Made by a program: the position numbers and the translations under genes
Notes under the pieces: model-generated
Database searches by the model: none
Told to the model about the DNA's origin: nothing
What the model saw: only the letters and a program-made list of their open reading frames with translations
Shown: piece by piece, positions 11,660 through 20,318 of the stretch
Layout of the letters: each line of letters starts with the position of its first letter
Position numbering within the stretch: the first letter of the stretch is position 1
Assembly: GCF_000182565.1 (NCBI RefSeq)
Contig: NW_015971552.1
Location: forward strand, 1 to 64,000
Direction of reading: 5' to 3'
From: Spizellomyces punctatus DAOM BR117
Taxonomy: Eukaryota; Chytridiomycota; Chytridiomycetes; Spizellomycetales; Spizellomycetaceae
DNA: 64,000 nucleotides

Positions 11660-12088
11660 AGGCGCATTGCACGTTTGGGCGAACGATCCTTTGATGGTCA
11701 GAGGAAACGGTGCAGCACGACGCGTCTGGTGGTAGGGCTAACGTAAACCGCGACGCGATCGTTGGGCACTCGTTGATGTTCACGTTATGTTGCACCCGCA
11801 GATACGTCGCTCCGACGATTGAAGTAGCAAGAGAAGAATGCGCATATGAATTGTCTATGGGCCTGCGATATGAGTCCTATTCAAGTTTCGTCTGTGCAGT
11901 AATTCACATATGCAGAATGTGTCAGGAAGCTAAGAGATGGCTTGCTAATGATCACCAATCATGCGCGTATCGTAAGCGCGCTTCCTTTTAGCAGCCCGTT
12001 ACACCTTCTCCCGGTTGGTAGCTAGAAAGCACACACACTGCGTATACTCTCGAGCAATAGCACTTTGAAAACGCTCCCCGTCGGGCTC
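11660..12088. promoter_or_regulatory. Divergent promoter region between two glycosyltransferase genes
   Basis: Some 430 bp separate the start codons of the minus-strand GT fusion and the plus-strand GT32, so the regulatory sequences of both must lie here or overlap. No specific factor site is recognised. Short open frames across it are shadows. Confidence 0.4.
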
Positions 12089-13237
12089 ATGGCTGCTCAA
12101 TTACACGCGTTTCTCACGAGTCGACCGTCAAAGATCAAGCGGGCAACCTTTTTCGCTTTATTCCTTTTTATATTTACCGTCGCATATTTCCACAACGAAT
12201 CATCAGACCGCACTATAGTGCAATATGTTCTGACGCCCAAAGGACGGAAGGCCTACGAATGGCCATTGGAGGACGGTATAATAGTGCCCAAAACTGGGCC
12301 CTCTCGTCGGCATTACTTTACCACCTGGCGGTCGCGGGAAGACAAGATTCCGATCAAACTCGATCTTACCCTTGGAACCTTCTTTTATCATCATCCTGAA
12401 GAGTCATTTCACATCTGGTCGAACACGTTGAGTAACAACTCTATCGCTTCGTATCGCGAACTGGGATACGACCTTCACATTCAACAGTATGATTTCCCGA
12501 CTCTTGCGAGACTATGCGATGTGTCGGGTAGTCTCGCTGCTTGGGCAGTAAATGGCACCTTCTTAGCACCTGGAGCCCCTCATTACAACACGCATGAATC
12601 AGATTTCCTAAAAGTGTGCATCAACTACATTTACGGAGGCCTGTATGTTGACGGGGACACATTCTTCCTGGATAGTTTTACTCCAGATGACATTCCCGCT
12701 GCTATCTTTTTTATCAGCGCGGACGAGAAACGTGGAGATCGTTGTCCTCCAGCTCCGGATCCCGTTACATGTTCCGCCCCGCATGTCAGACAGATAGAAG
12801 AAGGAGGCCGACCATATTTAGTACCTAATAGCGTTTGGTTCAATAGCAACCCCTTTGTCCTGCCCCCCAAGTCGCCGTACGCGCATGCAGTCCTCTCGAA
12901 CATGGAAGCGTTCACCGATCCACACTGTTGGAACTGTATCGGCCCGAGATCCCATTCGAAAGGTTATGCCGATCTTGTGGCGAAAGGAGACGCTTTGCTT
13001 CTTCCTCCCCTTCTCCGCTCCTGCGACAACCTGGCGGCAGAGCACATTCCGTGGGTTGCCAAGGGCCGATGGGAGGAGACTTGGGGGTTATTTTCAGCTT
13101 GCCGATGGATCCATATGTTTTCGGCTGGCCGGCCAATGGACATCAACGAAAATTCTGTGTTTGTATCATTGATGCAAACGAATTGCGTCCCTGAAATTTG
13201 TTTGAAATATATGCCAAAAACGCTGCGTAGTGGATGA
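12089..13237 (+). CDS. GT32-type glycosyltransferase (sugar-binding DxD), type II membrane protein
   Basis: Single exon of 382 residues from ATG 12089; the frame is open further upstream but only to a TTG, so this ATG is chosen. A basic N-terminus followed by a hydrophobic segment (about residues 18-36, ATFFALFLFIFTVAYF) predicts a signal anchor with the catalytic part in the Golgi lumen. The hallmark is the DFLKVCINYIYGGLYVDGDT segment: a YGGxYxDxD motif with Asp188 and Asp190 as the metal/nucleotide-sugar ligands, as in the GT32 family (mannosyl- and alpha-1,4-glycosyltransferases). Potential N-glycosylation sites and several cysteines follow, as expected for a lumenal domain. Donor and acceptor cannot be told from sequence. 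It is divergently placed to the GT2/GT4 fusion and convergent with the GT31 gene. Confidence 0.83.
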   Translation: MAAQLHAFLTSRPSKIKRATFFALFLFIFTVAYFHNESSDRTIVQYVLTPKGRKAYEWPLEDGIIVPKTGPSRRHYFTTWRSREDKIPIKLDLTLGTFFYHHPEESFHIWSNTLSNNSIASYRELGYDLHIQQYDFPTLARLCDVSGSLAAWAVNGTFLAPGAPHYNTHESDFLKVCINYIYGGLYVDGDTFFLDSFTPDDIPAAIFFISADEKRGDRCPPAPDPVTCSAPHVRQIEEGGRPYLVPNSVWFNSNPFVLPPKSPYAHAVLSNMEAFTDPHCWNCIGPRSHSKGYADLVAKGDALLLPPLLRSCDNLAAEHIPWVAKGRWEETWGLFSACRWIHMFSAGRPMDINENSVFVSLMQTNCVPEICLKYMPKTLRSG

Positions 13238-13491
13238 ATATAGTGGGGGTTGTTAGGCGGTTCTGTAACTTGTAGAGTTAGGTTGAAGAGATTAGTTTTG
13301 CTTCTGTCCCAATGCGGCTCATATTCTCCCATTTTGCCCAACCCAATCTTGCTGTAAACAGATTACATTTTGGACAGTATCCTGTGCTCTTTCTATTCTT
13401 CTCGTATAAATTATGGTATCCGCATCCTGCACGGCGAAATATACCGCAGCTTATCAACAAACTAATATGCATACACTTACGGCTGCTCTCT

Positions 13492-14499
13492 TCAACATGC
13501 TGAATCTTTGAAGACAGCATGGCAGCCATCAAGTTGGAATCGCGTCTTGCAATCATGCCACCACACACTTCTTTCTCCCCAGATACTCTTGTCATGAATC
13601 CCTTTTGCTTCATTTGCCTTGCCCAGAAACTTTTCAGCATACTTAAAGCAGCCACAATTGAAGTCCCCATCGTAATCCGCCCAATATCTGTCCAATCCAT
13701 ATAGCCACGTCCCTACCATTAAATCTTCTATCTCATATACTTTCAGTTCCTCCGCATTTCGGCCGATAAATCGTACCAGATCCCATCCTACCATGTATGC
13801 AGCACCGACGCCGTATGGGTGTGTTTTTATCACTGTGCCACGAGTGTCTTGCACAAAGAGCGGATCGTAGAACTTGTGTTTGGGATCTTGAGGCAGCTCC
13901 GCATTCCACAATGTACCCCCATATATCCTCCTTCTTTTTTCCTTTGGCACTTCGGATACGGCTTTGGCCAAGCGATTTAGGCAAAGCACAACGTCATCAT
14001 CAGTTTTGATGAGGAATTCCATCGACGTGAACTTTTGTGAGAGGTAGATAAAAAGTCGACGCATCTTCTCCCCAAGATGCTTGTATCCGCTAGGAGTATT
14101 CAGATAGAGGACATCCCCCTCCCAATGTGTTTGTTTTGACGTGTCTACTATAAAGATCCAGTTGAACGGTACGGTGGTTGACGTATTTGCCCCCGGTTCC
14201 GGTATACTGAGAGAGTTTTGGTATCGCCTCCACCAACGGCGACCATATTCCCGTCGAAGCATTCCAGCTTCATCATCAGTGCTTAGAACCGCAATGATCA
14301 CGCCGCCGTTTGACCTGTCCAGATGTTTTGGAAGGTTCCCGTTGAGTGAGTTAATCAGCGCAAAAGATTTCAGGGCTGACGCAAGGAAGTTGAGACTAAT
14401 GACAGCACTGACGAAGATGGCCAAAGAAATCAGAATCTTGTGCCTTGACCGGTATGTGAAGAAGCTGTAACCTGTTGGCTTGAGGGCTGGACGGTACAT
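13492..14499 (-). CDS. GT31 beta-1,3-galactosyltransferase-like protein
   Basis: Single exon of 335 residues. The longer open frame begins at a TTG with a stop just upstream, so ATG 14499 (MYRPALKPTG) is taken. It places the transmembrane anchor (HKILISLAIFVSAVISLNF) at about residues 20-40, as usual for Golgi type II enzymes. GT31 features appear in order: GVIIAVLSTDDEAGMLRREYGRRWW, FIVDTSKQT, the EKMRRLFIYLSQK helix, LIKTDDDV (metal-binding DDD), RRIYGGTLWNAE, the PYGVGAAYMVGWDLVRFI acceptor-side block, and EIEDLMVGTWLYGL (the EDV-type motif). The family transfers galactose, GlcNAc or related sugars in beta-1,3 linkage; which sugar is used here is unknown. The C-terminus is cysteine-rich. 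It belongs to the five-gene glycan cluster. Confidence 0.86.
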   Translation of the reverse strand: MYRPALKPTGYSFFTYRSRHKILISLAIFVSAVISLNFLASALKSFALINSLNGNLPKHLDRSNGGVIIAVLSTDDEAGMLRREYGRRWWRRYQNSLSIPEPGANTSTTVPFNWIFIVDTSKQTHWEGDVLYLNTPSGYKHLGEKMRRLFIYLSQKFTSMEFLIKTDDDVVLCLNRLAKAVSEVPKEKRRRIYGGTLWNAELPQDPKHKFYDPLFVQDTRGTVIKTHPYGVGAAYMVGWDLVRFIGRNAEELKVYEIEDLMVGTWLYGLDRYWADYDGDFNCGCFKYAEKFLGKANEAKGIHDKSIWGERSVWWHDCKTRFQLDGCHAVFKDSAC

Positions 14500-14574
14500 T
14501 CTTGGAGAATAAAAGAGGAGGAACCAGCCAAACACGCGCGTAAGGCCAATCCAGAGACGCGTCGACGCGTCCAA

Positions 14575-15789
14575 CCCAAGTCCAAGTTATGCGCCAGCCA
14601 TCTCCAACTTGACTCGAGAATTGCGAGGTTGTCCACAGCCTGACATGGAATTGGGATGGCTAGTTATTGCATATACATTGCGCACATGTTTTTAGTTTAG
14701 TGAATCTATCCAGACGTTTTGGCTCCATCGCATGCTCTCCGTCATGAAGGACGTTGTCCGATGCCAGCTCAAGAGTTACTGTTCGATTGCACTGCGCATT
14801 GAAGGAAAGCGGCGAAGTTGTTAATCTCGGCCTGAAATCTACGTGGATCTTTTCACTGGCGTGCGCGCAGCGAAGCATCCCGTTCGTTATCAACATTCAG
14901 GATACTGTTGTCGGTAATGACAAGCTACCGAGACCAACGAAATAAGTAAATATTGACAAAAGAGCCCTTGGGGGTACTTGTTTGAAACATGATCTTGCGG
15001 CTATCATCCGATGTTTGTAATGCCCGCTAACAGTCATCATACACCATTTGCAAGACTGGACTCCATGGGGCTCTTGCAGTGCAACAAGGGTACACCATTG
15101 TCGTGATAGCTTTGACCGCATCGACATCGGTGGGGACCGCCAGTAGCTCTCCTTTTGCCGTGAGGACTTAATGTAACAGTACAAACAGCAACAAAGGGCA
15201 GTTGTTGCGCATCAGAAACATTGCTGAGAGCCAGTTAAAATGCATTGACACGTCTAAAGGTGACTGTGAACCCTATCGCGCAACGGCGCTTGGGCACCGC
15301 TGTAGCTTCTTCTGTTAGATTGCATACTAATATGATCCACCCTATTGTTTCGCTGAACCTGAATTGAATATCCTTGTTATGGTGCATCTGGACTCAACCT
15401 ATTCACGTTGCGGACCCAATCGCCGTGAGACGGAGGCCAACGCTGTGTATGGTACAGAATAGGTAGAGATCAATCTTCTCAATGAATAGAGCTTTCAATA
15501 TCTTCAGCTAATGTCTTGAGTGCGTTGTTGCAGCATCTGCAAAATATGTTATTCTTATCCGCGAGCCTTGCGGATTTCATGCTCATCAGCGGAATGCTGC
15601 TGATGTAATACTAATTCATCCTATTAAGGAAACTGTGATATCCGCTTACCTGCCTTTCTTGGATTCATATTACCTTTCTGAACTAAATGTCGGGTTACGT
15701 AAGGCAGATCGGTCGTGTCGCGTTCAAACACGACATGGCTCGGACGCGTTCACCAGTCCTGGTGAACTGTTCCTGCATCGAGAGACGGC
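14575..15789. other. Intergenic region between GT31 and YibB-like genes
   Basis: About 1.2 kb. Only short open frames on both strands, none with domain evidence. It must hold the divergent promoters of the GT31 gene (minus) and the YibB-like gene (plus). Confidence 0.4.
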
Positions 15790-16971
15790 ATGGGTCAACG
15801 ACCAGCGTACCATCTTTTGGAAGGTCATTCTATTCGAATTCTGCCTCGTTCGAGGCTGCTTCTCCGGAAACATGCTCTCGTACTCTTTGCGGCATTTATA
15901 CTCACCTGTTGCCTGGTCTACCATGCATCATTTTCTGCTGGACGTATCTCTATCAAGCACAATTGGTCTCTTTCCGGCACTGATGAAATCATTTCGCAAC
16001 TCCCTTCTCAATCACCGGTCACCATCATAACCGCGTTTTTTCCGTTAAAATCTAAACATTCGACTTCAAGTTACAACCAATGGCTTCGCAATTTCATGAC
16101 GAAAGTTTCTGGCCCCATGATTGTGTATACCACTCGATCATATGCTTCTCAGATTGCGACCCTACGAAAGGGATTCGAGCATTTGACGACTGTGATTGCA
16201 GATTTTGACAGCATATGGGAACTACCACCGAATCGAAACTATAGCGACATTTACGCCGATCAACATAAAATGGATCCTGAAAAACATCATCACACCCCTT
16301 CTTTGTATGCGGTCTGGGCGGCAAAATTATGGATGGTGGTTCAAGCGACAGAGTTGAATCCGTTTAATAGCAGCTATTTCTTTTGGGTTGATGCAGGTTC
16401 ATTTAGGGATAGGGCGCATCCTTATCGTCTTTGGCCAGATCCCTTCACTGTTGACGAGATATGGAAAGGTGGTGGACCAGAGCGACGCAAAAGTCCTATC
16501 GTAGGATTAATTAACTCATGGGGCTCGCTCAATCAGTTCGAAAACGTTCACGAATCTGAGCCAGATAGTCTCTTGGACCAAACGGCCGACCGAATAGAGG
16601 GGGGTTGGTTTGGCGGGCCCATAGAGGCGATAACGTGGTGGGCCCATGAATTCTATCGCTTGCGGGACAAATACGCGGAAATGGGCAAATTCATTGGCAA
16701 GGTAAGTATCAAAAGGTTCACTGACTTCACCTCAAAGAGATATTAAGAGCATATGGGCTATCTATAGGATCAACTAGTGCACAATGCCATCGCTCTTTTG
16801 AACCCTCAGAGAGTTTTGGTGCTGGAAACCTATAAAAATGCAAATCTGCCGACATGTAAACTGGATCCATGGTTTGCGTTCCAAAACTATCTAGCTCATG
16901 AATCTGAACGCGTCCGGGGTTGTCCTCACACCCCCGCTCTTTCATTAGATGAGGCGATGGGCACATCATAA
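15790..16971 (+). CDS. HtrL/YibB-type protein, putative glycosyltransferase-like, type II membrane
   Basis: Two exons (15790-16701 and 16768-16971) with a 66-bp intron (GTAAGT..TATAG) encode 371 residues. A basic N-terminus is followed by the hydrophobic anchor HALVLFAAFILTCCLVYHASF (about 28-48). The body carries the marks of the HtrL_YibB family: TIITAFFPL, a Y-x-x-W-LRNF segment, MIVYTTR, a W-A-A-K-LWMV helix and the strongly conserved FFWVDAGSFRDRAHPYRLWP, then GGWFGGPIEAITWW and, in exon 2, DQLVHNAIALLNP. Bacterial YibB lies in the LPS core gene region. The family looks like GT-A transferases with an Asp-containing WxDxG motif, but I know of no proven reaction. Its position between GT31 and GT37 genes supports a glycan role (inference). 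Confidence 0.84.
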
Positions 16972-17150
16972 TGTTAGATAATACAGATAGCTATCAAATA
17001 AGGGGCTCCAGCACTGACAGGAAAGCCAGAAAGTAGGCAGGAAAGGTATTAGCCAGTCACGGTTACGATACAGCGAGGTCACATGTCCACACCAGCTTAT
17101 ATTTACGCAAGCAGCAAAGTACAATGTTAGCTTTCAGCCAAGATCTTTGT

Positions 17151-18641
17151 CTAGTTCATTGCTTCATCCATTTCACGTTTTCCAATGGCATTGGCTATGA
17201 TCTGAATCGGTTCGATCACAAAAATAAGTGATGAGTTACGCAAATCATCGACAATCTTTCTCCAGCGTACTTACGCAGATAGCCTGGCATCTCCTTCAAA
17301 TATCGTGCAGCCTCGGCCCATTTCCCACCTTTGACTTCCTTCGATAATATTCGCAAGGTTGCGTACATGCACGGCTCTCCCAAGGCTGATCCCCAGTATC
17401 GCACCTTGAGAATTTCCGTTGCTGTCGTAATGCGCTCATAAAGATGCATAACAGTCAGATACGGCAGTCCGGTCCACGCCGCCGCAATTTGACCATATGA
17501 GGATCCCAAGGTGACGATCCGATGATCACAATGCATCAGCAAACCCATATCCCACAACCCGTCTGCCAACGATCCGCCTGGGTTATTGTTTTCGTTCGTG
17601 GATACCACGTCAATAGGCGTGTATATCACACGATGTTTTCCCAACATTGACGACAGCTCCTGGCGCGCCGAGGGAGAGTCTGCAGCCACAAAGAACCGGA
17701 TATCATCTAGCGCAACACCAGATTGCATTGCCACTTGAAGAGCAACATCTGCATATGTTCTGATCTGTGGCACTGTTTTCTCGTTTTTCAAACGCCGTAC
17801 GTGGATACCGATCGTATACTTTCCAAAATGTGAATACTTGAAAGAATGCACTTTGGCCATAATATCGCTGTGTATGCTGATAAATCGCCGCATAACGTGA
17901 TAAAATATGCGGCCATCCGGGAACCATTCTTGCAAGATGGCCCGGTAATGTGGATTTGCTTGCAGAAGAGGGGCTGAATAATCAAAGCCGCGGACCCCCC
18001 ATATCCGGTGAGCTCCATAAACCTCGTTCAAGTCACTCGTAGCCAAAGTCAGCCATGTTCTATCCCGATCATGATTCCCGTGTTCGAGAATGTAAATGAA
18101 AGTGCTTTCAGCGGACGAGGTTAGTTTGCTCTCGTACTTTGACCAATTGAGCTCGATTTTGGATTCAAAGAGTTCTGGGAGCTTTTTGTAGTCCTGCGGA
18201 AGACATTGAAGGCTATGAGCAACTAGTTACCCAGTTGACCACCCCTTGCCCACTTACAACTAACAGTACTCGTCCTGTAAGCAACGCTACCAGCATTCCA
18301 TTTAAGATTTGAGGTATATTGTTTCCAAGGCCTGCCTGTAGAAACTCCACCTTGACGAACGCTGTATCGGCATCCTCTAGATTCCTTAAAGCCCGCTCAT
18401 GCCGTTGGATGTACGCGTCAAACACATGGTCAAATGTCTTTTGCTGCGGTTGAGAGCGATTGGCTTGAGGAATGTCGCTGAGAAGAAAGACCTTTTCTAG
18501 GCCTTGTCGAGCGTATAGTTGGGATGTTATAGCAACAGAACGGGAAAAGAGAACCAGGCCGAGGAAGATTGACACGGTCACTGCGCCAAGTAGGAATAGT
18601 CGCTTTTTCCGGCGAGATCTACCGTCCACAATGAGGAACAT
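17151..18641 (-). CDS. GT37-like alpha-fucosyltransferase, type II membrane protein
   Basis: Exon 1 is 18641-18258 and exon 2 starts at 18193 (64-bp intron, GTAAGT..GCAG). The anchor is RLFLLGAVTVSIFLGLVLF (about 14-32). Family features are FLQAGLGNNIPQILNGMLVAL, matching the GLGNR-type motif of plant xyloglucan fucosyltransferases, spliced GRVLLVDYKKLPE, the GDP-fucose-binding YTIGIHVRRLK, and the C-terminal LADGLWDMGLLMHCDHRIVT followed by GSSYGQIAAAWTGLPYLTV. These fit GT37/GT23-like GDP-fucose transferases. The C-terminus has two readings. Without a further intron the frame stops at 17216. With a strong GTAAGTACG donor at 17274 and acceptor at 17195 it ends LPNAIGKREMDEAMN at 17151, giving 448 residues and preserved phase; this second model is used here. 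Acceptor and linkage are unknown. Confidence 0.8.
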
Positions 18642-19214
18642 GGGTATCTAATTAAGGCAGACTTCAACCAAGAAGCAGCGCTCACATGCGTTCAGATCGG
18701 GTTCAGATCATGTAGAGACGCGGACGCGCTCCACGTTCGTCAGCAAGTTGGCGTGTCATTTATCACCCAGAACAGTGCTTCCATTCTTTCACCTGAGCCC
18801 ACAATGTTCGCGTGCGATACTGCAATCGAGCCCGACAACAGCCATGCAGCTACCTACTCCTAAAGCACCTACCCTATTTATCAGAAACGTCTTTTGCACT
18901 GCTCCCATTTATTGACGGTAGTTATCATTTCAAAAACTTGTGAGATCATCAAGAACCCTATTCATCTGCAGTGAAAGCTACCAAACGCCTTTCATGCAAC
19001 ATTTCGAGTATTCAGCAAGTAATGCAAGAACAGCGCTATTCATTTATTCATCCCTTGGTGGTCCGTATGCCTTAACCTTCTTCCAAACCAGCAGCTCAGC
19101 ACCAGACCGCAAAGCGCATGTGAGATCACGTGTCCATTGCGGCCACTTTGGAGTGATGACATCCCTTCGAGCCCCGGTTTTTGGAGCGATTTGCGACTCT
19201 TTGAAAAACATCAA
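18642..19214. other. Intergenic region between GT37-like and Rho genes
   Basis: About 570 bp between divergent genes; presumed promoter for both. No gene is seen. This is the boundary between the glycan cluster and the housekeeping region. Confidence 0.4.
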
Positions 19215-20092
19215 ATGGCAGAATTACGAAGGAAATTAGTTATCGTAGGAGATGGTGCGGGCGGTAAAACGTCACTGCTGATACGGTACTCGAAGAACCA
19301 CTTTCCAGAGGTAGGTCATCTGAAGAGGATCTACAGGTGTATCCGTGCTTGCCGACTCTCACTTGAAATCCTTCCGGTTGTTAACACTTTACTATATTCT
19401 CTCTCCCACAGGAATATGTTCCGTAAGTTTTTACGCAGTAGAAGAGCATGTGCTGAGCAAGCGCTGGGAGGCGAGCGTGGCGGAGAGGAAGGTTCCCACT
19501 AATGGTGCTGACCCCAACTTTATTTCACTAGAACTGTCTTCGAAAACTATGTAGCCGACGTTGTCGTCGATAACCGCCACGTAGAGCTGGCCCTCTGGGA
19601 TACAGCTGGCCAGGAAGATTATGATCGACTCCGCCCCCTCTCATACTCCGACTCCCACGTCATCCTCATTTGTTTCGCTATTGACTCCCCTGATTCGCTC
19701 GACAATGTGGAAACCAAGTGGATTACCGAAGTCCTCCATTTTTGTGCAGGACTACCAGTTGTACTTGTGGGTTGCAAGAAGGATCTCAGGAACGATGCCA
19801 GAACGAGAGAAAACCTGGCCAGAGTCAGGCAATCTCCTGTGACTCCTGAACAAGTATGCGAATGCGTGAATTTTCGATGGCTGCTGATGTTATTTCCAAT
19901 TGCTGATGGCTAATGTGCACCCAGGGATATGCCATGGCACAGAAAATTGGTGCTTATCGGTACCTCGAATGCAGTGCAAAGACCGGAGAAGGGGTCACCC
20001 AGATATTTGAACACGCCACCCGTGCCGCGCTGGCCGTGACCGGAAAGAAGAATAATCATAAAAGGAAGAAGGAAAAGTGTATTTTCTTGTAA
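19215..20092 (+). CDS. Rho-family small GTPase (Rho1/RhoA-like)
   Basis: Four exons: 19215-19310, 19412-19422, 19532-19853 and 19925-20092. They give 198 residues. Exon 2 is a micro-exon of only 11 bp; it restores the switch I sequence EEYVPTVFENY exactly at the family position, which confirms the model. Motifs seen are [20 protein letters not shown] (P-loop, with Gly where RhoA has Cys), [17 protein letters not shown] (switch II), the Rho insert region after [18 protein letters not shown], a polybasic tail NNHKRKKEK and a CAAX box CIFL, which predicts geranylgeranylation. In fungi Rho1 activates glucan synthase, protein kinase C and actin polarity; that role here is by homology. The gene may also produce unproductive transcripts if the 11-bp exon is skipped. 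Confidence 0.93.
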
Positions 20093-20318
20093 AGGCGAAG
20101 CAACCTTTCAATCCATAGATAGTCCTGGTGAAAATCGAAAGATGATCCTAATCCCAGTTGTGGAATTGGCTCTGCTACGAGCATGGAGGCGGGTTGACTT
20201 GAGTAGTGTCAGATTGGCGTTTCTTTATTTGCTTGCCTCTCTTTTCTTTAGTGCACCTCTTTGTACAGTGTGAAATAAAACTAGCGCGCATGGCTTTGTG
20301 AACAAACCAGGTTCATTC

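Noticed and set aside
12065-12088. 8-codon extension of the GT32 frame
   Set aside because: It begins with TTG; ATG 12089 is the first ATG.
14500-14574. 25-codon N-terminal extension of the GT31 frame
   Set aside because: It begins with TTG, an in-frame stop lies upstream, and ATG 14499 gives a normal type II signal anchor.
8157-18641. Bacterial-style glycan operon acquired as a block
   Set aside because: Genes alternate in strand, most contain spliceosomal introns or eukaryotic signal anchors, and the families are mostly eukaryotic.
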